A program made the position numbers and the translations under genes. From the NCBI GenBank assembly GCA_002914805.1, contig JXTB01000430.1, forward strand, positions 213,696 through 277,695: a DNA stretch of 64,000 nucleotides. The letters run 5' to 3'. Position 1 is the first letter of the stretch. Every line of letters starts with the position of its first letter. Positions 13,197 through 24,350 of the stretch are shown here, piece after piece. The DNA comes from Parasponia andersonii (lineage: Eukaryota > Streptophyta > Magnoliopsida > Rosales > Cannabaceae). Below the pieces are notes generated by a model that saw only the letters and a program-made list of their open reading frames with translations, did no database searches and was not told the DNA's origin.

Positions 13197-16100
13197 ACAC
13201 CTCCAATACTCCAATTCAAGAGCAAATTTGCAGTCATCGTGACCACCCAGGCAGTGAACCAGTTGGCAAGTGTTGCTACACTACCAGCAAGGCCTTTAAT
13301 ATTGACAGGAAGAATCTGCATTGCCAAATAATATGGGGAAAAAAAATGTAACGTGCAAGATAATCAAATAATATCAAAAAGTATTGAAGCAAACTCCCAC
13401 ACCAAGCAAGGTCATTTTTTTGGTCGACTAGAAATTTCATTATGTACCAGGGGAATGTCGTTCGAGAAAATATAATATGTTATTCAATCAGAGGAGAAAA
13501 AGAGTGGCGGAGAGAGACCGGGAACACATACCTCAGACATTATAATCCATGGAATAGCTCCAACACCCAATGAGAAGGCAACTACCATTGCCTAAAATAT
13601 AAGAGAGTTAATTTGGCAGGCATTCTTAAATTCTAACTCAAAAAAAATATAAAATAGTTTCCTGAATTGTGACAAAATATTTACATACCACGACTCCAAC
13701 AACTGATAAGATGCTCATTGCAGTATAAAAACCAGAATCGCTTGATACAAAATCCTGTTAACAGTAAACATCATGGAAAAACTTAATAAGAGAAAAACAT
13801 GTCTAGTCTAGTCTTCAAGCAAAAGCTTTCAGGAAATATGACAGTTAAAAGACGAGGGAAATTTATTTACTTTACTAAGTTTTAGTACCTTTACATAGAA
13901 TGCTACCGCAACGACGAGGAGGCTAACTGTCATTCCAGCAGAGGAAACCTGCAATAAGATTGCATAACTTCTCATTTATTGTTCTTGAAAAAAGAATATT
14001 ACCTAATGACTAAATTATGTAAAATTCCTCAAACTCACAATAAGGAGGAGCCGGCGGCCTGCTTTGTCCACCAACCATGTAGTCACTAGAGTTGCCACAA
14101 CCTAATTGAATACAAATCCTTGTTATGATTGTGTAACGATTGCATGGATCAAAAACTTGAGTAATTTGTCATTTATACCTGAATAGCACCAAGACCAAAT
14201 GTTGCTGCATTACTTGATTTCACCCCTGTTCAAATAAAGGCACCAGTAAGAGCCATTTGAAGTGAAAATCCAAATCACAACAATACAGGGGATATGTACC
14301 ATAACCAATATAAAGAGCCCCTTATTCATGTAAAACCTATAGACTACTTTTTTGCTTGAAAACATATAGCCCCCAAGTTTTTCGAAGATTGGATGTGACA
14401 AGGATTTGTGCTTACCAGCAGCTTCAAAAATGGTACTTGAATAGAATAGCACACCATTAATTCCACTAATCTGTTGAAGTACAAGTAATCCAATTCCAAT
14501 CTGAGGGATGCATGAAAGCAGTTAGGTTATGATGAATCAACCTGCAGCAAAATTCAGGCCATGGCCAGGCAAATGAAAAACCAAATCTTCTGGAACAATG
14601 TATACCATTAGAGGCATATAGTATCTTCTTTGCTTGAGTTCCGCAAATCGGATTGTTGTCCTTTTGCTTGTTGATGCTACAGACCTCTGCACGAGTATGG
14701 TTCAAGTAATTGATTTTCAGGTTAGATGAATAAGAACTATATAAGGCAGAGTTTTCTGAAGGAAAATGCATTTGTGGCAGGGTTGCAACCTTGATTTCAT
14801 TTACTTCAACTGAAATGTCAGCATCAAAACCCCGAAGAACTTGCAAAGAGGCTTCGAAATCCTCAGTCATGCCCACTTTTGCCTGGATTGAGATCAAAAG
14901 TATGCATAGTAAACAGAAACAAGATAGCTAACCATGGTTGAAAAAAAAGAAAAAAAGGAGAGAAGGTAATCTCATGCTACTTACAAGCCACCGAGGAGAT
15001 TCTGGAATGAAGAAGAGTCCAGGTATTAGTATTGTGCATGGCAGTATTCCTGCAAAAGGAAATTTTGCAGAATTCCATCAACCTTGAAATGCTTATTCAG
15101 ACATTGGATTTTCTCTGTTCAACTACATCACGTACTTTTTCCTTCTCCATTATGAGGAGAGGAAAGGCACTCATTTTATGAAAAATATTTATTCCGAAAC
15201 TAATCAGTAAAATGTTTTTCCTTTTATCAACAGTAAATTTGTGTAGGTTCCTACAAGGACCACCACCACCCCACCTGCCCCAAATCAATGCCTTTTAGCA
15301 GTGCGCCTTGTCTCTCACTGTCCAAAACAGAGTTCCTTCATGTACCACTAAACAAATCCACTAAGCACTAACAATTGCTTGAAAACAAATTCACAAATAT
15401 GACCGCCCCAATCCAAATAAGACAGACTTCACAATTCGACGCTAAAACATAAGGAAAGTGAAAGAACATTTTTCTTTATACGAAATGTGTCACTCATATA
15501 AGGATTACCCAAAACAGCCAGTATTCTCCACGGAACAAAAAGTCCCAGCAGATAAGCAAGCATTATCCCCGCGGTGACAGACAGCTACAGTAAGAGAATA
15601 AAAACAAAAATAAATAAGCTTAAGTTTAAATCGATTAAAGTTGATGCTTTTGATCAGTAACAATAAGATCAAATAATTATGAAATTAAGCTACCGAGCTC
15701 AACTAACCTGGTTCACTGAGCCCAGGCTGCCTCTCAAGTTTTGAGGTGCAATCTCAGCTATATACACAGGCACCTGCAGATAAACAGCAAATTCAATAAT
15801 CTGATATTTCCAATATAAGCAGAAAGAAACAAAGAATTAAACTCAATCCTACCGTGTAGGAGATTATCCCCACACCAAAGCCTTCCAACAACCTTCCCAT
15901 GTAGAGAAATGAAGAATCCTACAAAAGAGCATTGAACATAAACGCTCCTACCGCAAATTTGCATATATCTGCAGTAATGGCAAAATGTGTAGTAATTCAA
16001 ACTCACTTTGGCAAAAGATATGGCCAGCCATCCGATTATGTTTGGAATTGCAGCGATCATTAAAGACTGAGATTTATACAACAGAGTTAAATAAAGCAAT

Positions 16101-16853
16101 CAAAATTCATAAAAGCAACGTTAGATACTAAAAAGGAAATCAATAAACGATTTGAGCATACCCCTTTTCGACCAATATATTCAGCTATCTGACCGCTGGC
16201 TATGGCTCCAACCATGGCACCGACATTTGATAAGGAACCAAACAGAGAAAACTGACCCCAAGGATCTGTTAGAGACTAAAATAGCATAAACCCATATTCA
16301 TGTACATGCTAAGGAACTGAGATCCAAACCTCTGACACTGTAAGTCCAAGATCCTTGGTAATCGCAGATTGTGTAGGAGAAGAATAACCAGACTGAGGAA
16401 AGTAAAATGAGCTTTAACATTAAGCATAATAGAATTCAACGGGAATTAAAAAAAAAAAAAAAATGAAAGTGGTAAAGTCTTCGTTTGGTTGCAAAGAAAA
16501 CAAGCAAATCAATCTGAAACTTTCCCGTTGCTAGTTCTTTTCTGGGTCTCTTTCAGCTCATCAATGGAAAGTTTCAGAATTCCAGAGCTTCAACCGATCC
16601 AAACAATATCAAACTTAGCATCTATGTGTATATATACATATATACACACACGTATCCATACCGTGAATCCGAATTGGATAGGACCCAAAGCCACAATCAG
16701 AACGCAGGCCAAGACGGAGATGGAGCTATCCCGAATGGCCTGAGTCGAGCCCATCATACTGGATTGCCTGGAACCCATTCGATACCAGCTCCCAGTATGG
16801 AGGAACGGCTTTCTGAGATCTCTTCCATCATCGCTATCGTCCCTGAAACTCAT
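12853..16853 (-). CDS. ERDL6: ERD6-like sugar transporter (ERDL6-type, tonoplast monosaccharide/H+ symporter), 18 exons
   Basis: MFS sugar carrier; known ERDL6 proteins export glucose from the vacuole. Coding exons on the minus strand, in order: 16853-16662, 16392-16330, 16251-16162, 16066-16007, 15918-15853, 15773-15708, 15584-15509, 15049-14985, 14882-14790, 14686-14606, 14500-14416, 14225-14179, 14101-14039, 13948-13889, 13754-13689, 13591-13532, 13315-13201, 12965-12853. All junctions are GT-AG, phases agree and the result is 486 aa. Family motifs seen include the N-terminal [57 protein letters not shown] and the C-terminal [12 protein letters not shown]. Twelve membrane helices are expected from the family. 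Length and sequence agree with Arabidopsis ERDL6 (about 487 aa) as I remember it. A (GA)n run at about 16973-16995 lies upstream of the start. Intron 17 holds a compound microsatellite directly after the donor site. Confidence 0.96.
13122..13195. repeat. Compound (TA)n-(GA)n microsatellite in intron 17 of the sugar transporter
   Basis: An AT dinucleotide run of roughly 17 repeats is followed after a few bases by an AG run of roughly 15 repeats. On the gene's strand the (CT)n part begins within about six bases of the intron 17 donor GTGTGC (13200-13195). Confidence 0.95.
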
Positions 16854-16964
16854 TCCCTGGTCTTTCTCTTACGATCAACGAGAGAGCAGAGGAAGTGTTT
16901 GTGAAAATGCCGCACAGAGATAGAGAAACAAGTTGCAGAAGAAGAATATTTGTAAAAGCTTAAA

Positions 16965-16999
<35 letters not shown>

Positions 17000-18905
17000 T
17001 GGCGTCTGTTTGTGGACCGTCGTGGGTTTATGGCGTGGACCTGGTGTGCTGTGCCCTGCTGTAAAAAATCTGTTAAAATTCTCTCTCCGACGCGGACGAG
17101 AGCCGTTTAGCTGTTACTTTACTGGTTCTATGCCTTACTGGTCCTCACGTCGTTACCGTGAAGCTTAGTTGGCCTTTTGACACGTGTACAATCCTATAGT
17201 ATTTACCATGTGTAGAGATTTTCATGCTTATGGGCCAATGTAAGTTCAACTTCATTTACTCCCTTAGAAAAAGCTCCTTTTATCTTCCCCTCAAAAAATA
17301 AAAAAGGTTCCTTTTAGTTTTATCTATATATTTGTGTATAAGAGTTTCTTTTTTGTTTTTAGCGGAATAAATGTATAAAGAGTTCATATTGGTATTTTTA
17401 AATCTCACTGATAATTGCTTTAATAATATTACGATTTGAGATGTATAATTTGATTATCTGAAAAAAAAAAGTTTTGTTAGTTCTATTAGTTTTTGTGTGA
17501 CCAGAAAAATATTATAAATAGTACAGAGATGAAAGAAGTTATCTAATTTAAACAGCTCTATTAACATTTTCTGTAAAAAGAAAAGTAATGTCTTACTCAA
17601 ATTGAGTGATGTCTTTTTAGAAAGAAATTTAGTTTGAATAAAAAAAAATAGTTTATATAGATAGGCTTAAAAGTTAAACCCTTCTGAGTACAGTTAAGTT
17701 GAGTTGTAATTGGATAAAGAATTACAAAATGTATCTCTTTACATTGACTTCTATCCATTATGATTTTCTTTTTTGTCCCCTGTCTGCTGCCTTAATATTC
17801 ACATAGTCTAGTTAAGTTAGATTATTTTAATATTAGGATGACATATATCTAAAAAGATTTAGTTTTTTCTTTTAATAAGCATTAGCTGCTTTTAAATAAT
17901 ACAAAGATATTATTTTGTGTTTTGATAGGCATGGCTAGCTATTCAAATTTAATGTTTTTAGGTCATGTGGACCAATTAAGATGCTTACTTGCACAATTTC
18001 TTTTTCTTTTTCCTTTTCTACTGGATCTGATTTTTGACGCGGTTCAAAATTTCTTTTCCCCAAAATTTACTATTTCTTTCTTTCTTTCTTTCTTTTTTTC
18101 GTCTCAAGTACTCGATATTGTTTTCTGGAACTTGTTTTCAGTACACCTTTCAAGTATTGTGTGGCTTTCATTACGTATGACCTTTAAATGAGTACATGAT
18201 CTAATCAGTCTAAGTATATAACCACTATGACACATTCATAATCTAAATTAAAAATATGACCATTTTCATTAATTTAGATACATCCACATGGAAGATGCCA
18301 TAGAGTTCCTTTTTTTTTTTCCCCTTTTTTGGACAAATTTGTTTATGTATAAAAAAAATACTCCACGTGATTTGTCATGCCCGAAACGTTTGTATTATTT
18401 TAAATCCAAATCAAGTATAAGAAAAATTAGATCATCAATGCCCTAGAAAGTTTAAAAAAAAAAAAAAGGAAAAAGAAAGGAAGATAATCCCACATTAAAA
18501 AACTAAGTGAATTGTCGAAACTTTAACGTGCGGCACCTGCCACAAATTTTGTTAGGGATAATTAAGAAGCTTAATGCATTCATCTTTGAGAATAATCAAA
18601 TAAAATATAAAATAAAAGGTAATTTTCCAAACGTGATATAACCAAGCGCTACTAAAGTTAGCAATATCCAAAAGTACCTTATTACTAAACCCAACTAAAG
18701 TTTTTTTTTTTTTTTTTATGGAATAACCCCAACTCAAGTTGAAACCATGTAAATATGATAAAACTTGAAAAGTCAAGAAACAAACAATAAACCAAGTTTA
18801 CTAAAATATTGTAACTGGAGTTGTTAGTATTTGGACATACTAACAATCCATGAAGACACATCCATGTATAAAATCGCCAAAATAACGAAATATAACTATA
18901 TATAT
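17000..18905. other. Upstream region of the sugar transporter and AT-rich intergenic DNA
   Basis: No coding gene supported. The first few hundred bases carry the promoter of the minus-strand transporter. Long poly-A/T runs occur near 17460, 18310, 18450 and 18700. Confidence 0.45.
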
Positions 18906-18909
18906 ATTA

Positions 18910-19742
18910 GCAGGGATAACTCAAACTTATTATTAAAATTTAGGTTGATCACGTAAAAATACTTTCATTTTTTAACTTTTTTGCAAAAAACAAAATACCA
19001 TATCTTTTGAACTTCTTCAAATTAATAGTCTCATTTTTTAAATTCTACAAATTATTATTCTCATATTTATGATTTCTATAAATTAATATTCTCACTTTTG
19101 AATTCTCTAAATTAATACCATGACATTTACGATTTCTGCAAATTAATACCATCAGTTTTTGTTTTCTTTGTATATTTATACTATAAACAAATTAAAAGAT
19201 ACAAACATCTCTCATTAACTTATTAAAAATATTTAGATATTAGTATATCATCGGAAATTATTTTATAACTACTTTTTTTAGTTAATTTCTTAAAAATTAC
19301 TTCTCATGTTTCTTTTTTTTTTTAACAATTAACTATTTTTACATCTTGTTCTAATTTTTTGCTTTTCTTTTTTAAATGAAAAGTAAAATAAGCTAACTAC
19401 AAAAATTTTTCAAAAATTTTATTATTGTTTAATAACTTTTAATTAAGTTGATGAGGGTTACTATCATTTTTTTTATTATTAAAATCAACTAATTGGGCAT
19501 TCAGGATTTAAATTTACAGGAATTTCAAATGTTAGGGTATTAATTTGTAAGAATTTTAATAATTAGGATATTAATTTGTAGAATTCAAAAATGAAAGTAG
19601 TATTCTGTAGAAATTTAAAAGTCATGATATTATTTTGTAAAAATTTAAAACTGATTATATTATTTTGCAGACATTCAAAACTTATAGTTTTTTTTTTCAA
19701 AAATATAAAAAAAAAATCAGGGTATTTTAATGTTATTATCCC
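18910..19742. mobile_element. Large inverted-repeat (fold-back) element made of about 38-bp units
   Basis: The left arm (about 18960-19170) is a series of units of the type TTTTGAATTCT-(A/C)-(C/A)AAATTAATA followed by TCTCA or CCATGA. The right arm (about 19500-19700) contains the same units in reverse complement, such as TATTAATTTGTAGAATTC. The outer ends both show GGGATAA (left near 18913; right as TTATCCC near 19736-19742). The middle is plain AT-rich DNA. No coding frame was found. Confidence 0.55.
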
Positions 19743-20130
19743 TTAAAATTTTTTCTTCAATTAGTGAACTTACTTTTATTTACAATTACAAATAAGACAG
19801 TAGTAGGGAGTCATTTGGTATAAGATAATCTCAATTTTCTGATTAATGAGAATGCTGAAAATGGTGATATGATTGTCTGATATTTAGAATAATTGTGTTT
19901 GACTACACATAATAATCTTGTCCATAATTCATGAGATATTATATAACTGTATTTGGTTGCGTATAAAAATATACTTAAATTAAAATTAAAAAATTAAATG
20001 ATTTATAAAATAATAAAGATTTAATTCATAAAATAATTATTTTACTAAAAGTTAAAATAATATTAAACATAAAACTACATTAAAATATTCATCCAAATTA
20101 AATATTACCTCGTACGCATACCTTTTGGAA
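19743..20130. other. AT-rich spacer
   Basis: I see nothing beyond AT-rich sequence and short poly-A stretches. Confidence 0.4.
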
Positions 20131-20136
20131 TTTCTA

Positions 20137-20165
20137 CAATACGCGCCCCACTTTAGGGAGTATTG
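20137..20165 (+). repeat. TIR-like motif, copy 1
   Basis: TTTCTACAATACGCGCCCC followed by ACTTTAGGGAGTATTG. It belongs to a dispersed motif (TTCTACAATAC.CCCC..ACTTT) found again in the same orientation near 20762 and in opposite orientation near 21925, 23010 and 23125. Confidence 0.5.
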
Positions 20166-20530
20166 TGAGTACCATTGATGTCCTTGATCTCAACGCCCAT
20201 GAGAGTGTCGAATTTGACATCTAGAAAACCCGATCCGGAACCCGTTTCTCCTCCCACTGTTAGCAATCCCAGTGAGCAGCTGGCGTCTCCGACAGTCTCG
20301 TTGTCGGGCAAGATGACGAAGGTGAGCCCACCGCCGATTGATGACGGGTTGAGATTCATAATGGAGAAAAAGAAGAATATGGAGAAGCTAGCCAGTGAGA
20401 GGGTTCTAATCTGCCATAATCTCACAACTTGGTGTAGAGCACCTTGCCGGAGCCTGAGTTGGGGACGGACGCTGCCATTGTTAAAGTGGGCATCGCCCAA
20501 AAGCTTCAGGCTACTCAGAGTCAAGGTCCC
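20153..20530 (-). pseudogene. L-type (legume) lectin domain fragment, copy 1
   Basis: The minus-strand frame contains LLGDAHFNNGSVR, then SFSIFFFFSIMNLNPSSIG, GGLTFVILPDNETVGDAS and a VKFDTLMGVEIKDINGTH stretch. These follow the order of the legume-lectin domain of L-type lectin receptor-like kinases (LLGDA, F.FSI, GGGL.FVI, V.FDT...DING.H). The frame slips between the first and second blocks, and the signal peptide, the rest of the lectin fold, the membrane helix and the kinase are all missing. It is therefore a broken fragment, probably moved by a transposon. A second, differently damaged copy lies about 0.75 kb to the right in the same orientation. Confidence 0.7.
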
Positions 20531-20761
20531 GAAGTTGAATTCAGTGGTGACACTGTCAATGGCAGAACAGAGTATACAACAAAAGAAGAAGAAAAAGGCT
20601 ATCTACTTATCTTATTCTATCTTCTAAGGAACAAAAGACCCAACCCTTGTAATATAATCCAGATCAGACAAACCCCAAGAACATGCATATGGGTGTTTGC
20701 AACCAAAATCTTAATATTTAAGGGGGAAAAAAAAAAACACAAAACAGTTATTATTAAAGGG

Positions 20762-20806
20762 TGCTTCTACAATATACCCCACTTTTTGAGCGTATTGATA
20801 CTCTCT
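20762..20806 (+). repeat. TIR-like motif, copy 2
   Basis: GTGCTTCTACAATATACCCC followed by ACTTTTTGAGCGTATTGATACTCTC, the same motif as at 20137 and in the same orientation. It sits between the two lectin fragments. Confidence 0.5.
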
Positions 20807-20929
20807 TTAATGCGAACAGTTCGATACCATTCTTATGGACAGATTTGGATAAGAGCTATGTTATAATTGTGGGGCATCACACACTAGAAAAGATACCCAA
20901 GGAAAGCTAGAATTGACATTTTGTCTATA

Positions 20930-21240
20930 TCATTCGATAGTTTACTTGCGGCCGACGAGGGGATGAAGGCGATTATACAGTCCCCGAAGTTCTCGTCGTC
21001 CGGCGAGATGATGAAGGCGAGCCTACCGCCGATCGAGGACGGGTTGAGATTCGTGACGGAGAAGGAGAAGAATGTGGATAAGCTCGCCGGTGAGTGGGTT
21101 CTGATCTACTAGAATCTCACCGGCTTGGTTTAGACCACCCTGCAGGAGCCGCAGTTGGGGACGAGGAGGTCCCGGGTGAGCCGGACACTGCTATTGTTCA
21201 AGTGGGCATCGCCTAAAAGCTTCAGGCAGTGTACATGCTA
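20930..21240 (-). pseudogene. L-type lectin domain fragment, copy 2
   Basis: Reverse-strand reading gives CLKLLGDAHLNNSSVRLTRD, later SLSTFFSFSVTNLNPSSIG and LAFIISPDDENFG, interrupted by in-frame stops (for example around 21110). It is homologous to copy 1 at 20153-20530 over nearly its full length but keeps the early part better and ends sooner. It has no intact start, transmembrane or kinase segment. Confidence 0.7.
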
Positions 21241-21865
21241 TTTAAGAAAGGAGTTTTTTGCAGTGGATTTTCATGACCCAATTTTATATAGGTTCTGAAG
21301 TTTGGTACTGCAATTTCTCTGTACTGATATTTTTTAGTGATTAGATAGAATATAATCAGGAAATAGTCAAATGAAGAGCTTTCATTAGTTAAGTGCTCTG
21401 TTTGGTTCCGTAGAAATTGCAGAGAAAGATCATTGTGAAAAATACCTCCATCAATTTTGACAATCAACCCAAAATACGAATTTGGGGGTTTTTTTTTTTT
21501 TTTTTTCAAAGGTCGATTCTGAGTTTCTAATGACAAAGCAAAAGTCATGATCAAAGGATTTTCCTCAAATGTTAGCTCTCTATTTTCTTTTTGGGATTTT
21601 TGAGTATCAAAAGGGCTTTCAATATTATCGATTTCTATATATGAATATATGTGTTATATGAAATGGGAATTTAAATAGATGGGAATTTAAATAGAGTTTA
21701 ATCGAAATAATCTTTTTGAACTCTCTTGAATAGTTGAATACACTAAAAAAAAAAATTATATTTTCTTTTTTAAAAAATATTTCAAACATAGGGGACAAAT
21801 TAAACTCCGGGTTGTCATTCACTACGGACCGAGCTTCTCGCTTATTGGCATTTTTTAGTGCAGCC

Positions 21866-21935
21866 AATCACAATACACCGGTTCGGGAGTATCTATACTC
21901 CCAAAAAGTAGGGGGAGTACTGTAGAAGCTCCCAA
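21866..21935 (-). repeat. TIR-like motif, copy 3, inverted
   Basis: On the minus strand this reads GGGAGCTTCTACAGTACTCC followed by CCCTACTTTTTGGGAGTAT and later TATTGTGATTGG. It is the inverted partner of the copies at 20137 and 20762 and would bound an element of about 1.8 kb holding both lectin fragments. Confidence 0.5.
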
Positions 21936-21939
21936 TTAT

Positions 21940-23769
21940 TAAACCGTTCCTCTAACACACAATAAACGTTTGTTACTTTAGTCACACTATATCTCCTGGC
22001 AATTCTACCATATGGTATAGCCAATTAGGTTTATTAATACACCTCATTTTATGTGTTTTTATTGGTTGAGGGGTTCGGTAACCTACATAAATTTTATTCT
22101 TGGATCTTGGTATCTTAGCCGCTCAATTACAAATTTGTAGTTGGTCATGAGCGACGTTATATGATGTTAGTTTGTTTTATTTAGATTTTCAACTGATTTA
22201 ATAAGTCCTATAATATTCGAACTATTAGAGGCTCCGATAGAAAGGCGGCGGACGAACAATGATAGTTAATGAGGATGGCGGCTGCTGAAACTCACTCCTG
22301 GTAGCATCACGGTGGCAGTTCTCAGTTGACACTTACTCTCAATAGCGTCGAAATTTTTTGAGTTGAGAATTTTTATTGATTTTTGTTTTGGGCGATTCAA
22401 GTTTAGGGTGAGTTACTAACAGTAGGATTTGGGAACGGTGGCTAAACGAGAGTTGTGATCTTCCTGGGGAGAGAATGATAATGATGGTTTAAAATAAGAA
22501 GTTGAAAGCACAAAAGGAAGAAAATAATGATCAAGACACTGATAGAAATAGGCATTTTTATTATTTTGATAAGTGATGATGAATGATATGTAAAGAAAAA
22601 TATGATGAGGTTCCGTGGGGAATACGATTTTCTAGTTATTGAGTCTTGATTTTGTATTTAAATCTATAATTTGGAGATTTTTTTGGAAGACACAATGATT
22701 CTGATGAGTGAGTTTATTCATTGATTATGAATTATTTTGTCCAAACACAACTGAATATATCTCTAAAGAAGTTTCCATGGATTCTAGTGACTTCCAAATG
22801 ACTATAAGAATTCTGATTCGTTTGATTTTACCTTAATGTCGTTTATTAGATGCCGTCCCTCTCCCTCCATTTAAAACAAACGATCACTTGTTTTGCAGAC
22901 TCATTAAAAAGACGACCAAATCAACAATCTAGTCCATTCTTTTCTAATCACATGTTTAGTATTGAAGGATGTATTAATACACATAATTGGATATACTGTA
23001 CCCTAGAAGCGCCCATTTCTCCATTGTAGATTTCATTTTCAACAAAAGTAAATCACAATACAAAAATTTGAGAACATCGATACTCTCAGAAAATAATGGA
23101 GTATTGTAGAATTCTCCTACATTTTTAAATTTGAAATCTAAAGTTCTAATCTATCGTCCATATCAAAAAAAAAAAAAAGAGTAATTTTATATAAGAGAGT
23201 GGTCCTTATTCTTATTACATAATTAAGTAGCTTAAAAGAATATCAAATGACATCACTGATAGATAAGTATTTCATTAAATAATTTGGCGTCCTTGTATGA
23301 TTCTTAATAATGTAATAATATCAAATGTGGCCCGAGTGGAGAGGTCACGTCCCTCGAGGTATTACGTCTTTATACACTATTCGTTAAGACTTTGGATCTG
23401 TATGGGTCCACAAAAAGATACACCATGTGTCGGTAGTGTTACATGGCCGTTCTTAGTTAAAGGTACACTATGTGGAACAGGTTGTTGTTATTAATATAAT
23501 AATATTTGTTGTACCCAGCAAGTAAAAACTGTAGCACTGCAATTTTATTAAACTGATTATCAGCATATTGTCCACGTGCATACCAAACATTATTATCTAC
23601 TAGCAAGTCTTTTTCTTTTCTTTTTGATAAACTATCTACTAGCAAGCCGGTAATATAATAATATTTATTTTGAAATAGTTGGCTTAAATCGTAGTCAACC
23701 GAAGAAAAAAAAAAATCGCTCAAATCAAATGATTCAAATCCAATTCATGGAAAAAGCAATAACAACTAG
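21940..23769. other. Intergenic DNA without recognised gene
   Basis: Apart from the TIR-like motifs at 22988-23127 I found no feature. Frames are short and unconserved in appearance. Confidence 0.4.
22988..23127 (-). repeat. TIR-like motif, copies 4 and 5, inverted
   Basis: Two more minus-strand relatives: GGGCGCTTCTAGGGTACAG near 23010, and GGAGAATTCTACAATACTCC near 23125 followed by GAGAGTATCGATGTTCTC and TATTGTGATT. Confidence 0.45.
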
Positions 23770-23777
23770 GGCAAAAA

Positions 23778-24342
23778 TGGGCGTGGCAATTCGGATTACA
23801 TGACACTACGACACGAACGATTTTTTACGGATTAAAGTAAAAAAAAATAGGAGGTGCAAGTCGAAATCGGGTCAACTCGTATGATACGAAGAAAAATGGA
23901 TCGGATTCGGATTAACCTGTTTGACTCGCAAAAAAAAAAAAATATAATTAAATTATAAAAATATTTTTATTTAATTTGTTTATAACTATTATTATAAATA
24001 TATTGTTCAGGATTATAAGTTATTAGTTGTATTTATAAATTACTATTAGTTTATTTGTTTTAAAATGAGACAATAATAGACTTAGTAAAGAAAAATATAA
24101 AGAGAAAAATATGAATATAGCAAGTTGACAGGTCAAAATTGGGTTGTGAATTAAGTGTTATTCACCAAAGCAGGTTACATAGGTCAGATTCGGGTCAACC
24201 CGATTTAGGTGCAGGATTGGTTAGCGTTGACATTTTTCTGATACGACGGGTCACGAGTCGGGTTCGGATTGACATAATTTGTGTATAAATTAGACTTCAA
24301 CTCGACACGAACTCAATCCGCCAACATGAATTGCCACCTTTA
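23778..24342. mobile_element. hAT-like MITE, 565 bp, with 8-bp target-site duplication
   Basis: The left end reads TGGGCGTGGCAATTC and the right end, reverse-complemented, TAAAGGTGGCAATTC, giving imperfect terminal inverted repeats with a shared GTGGCAATTC core. A perfect 8-bp duplication GGCAAAAA flanks it (23770-23777 and 24343-24350), the size expected for hAT transposition. The interior contains short phrases such as GGGTCAACTCG and GGGTCAACCCGATTTAGG and no transposase. Confidence 0.85.
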
Positions 24343-24350
24343 GGCAAAAA

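Noticed and set aside
20175-20866. Plus-strand frames across the lectin fragments
   Set aside because: They are shadows of the minus-strand lectin-like sequence, which shows the recognisable domain order.
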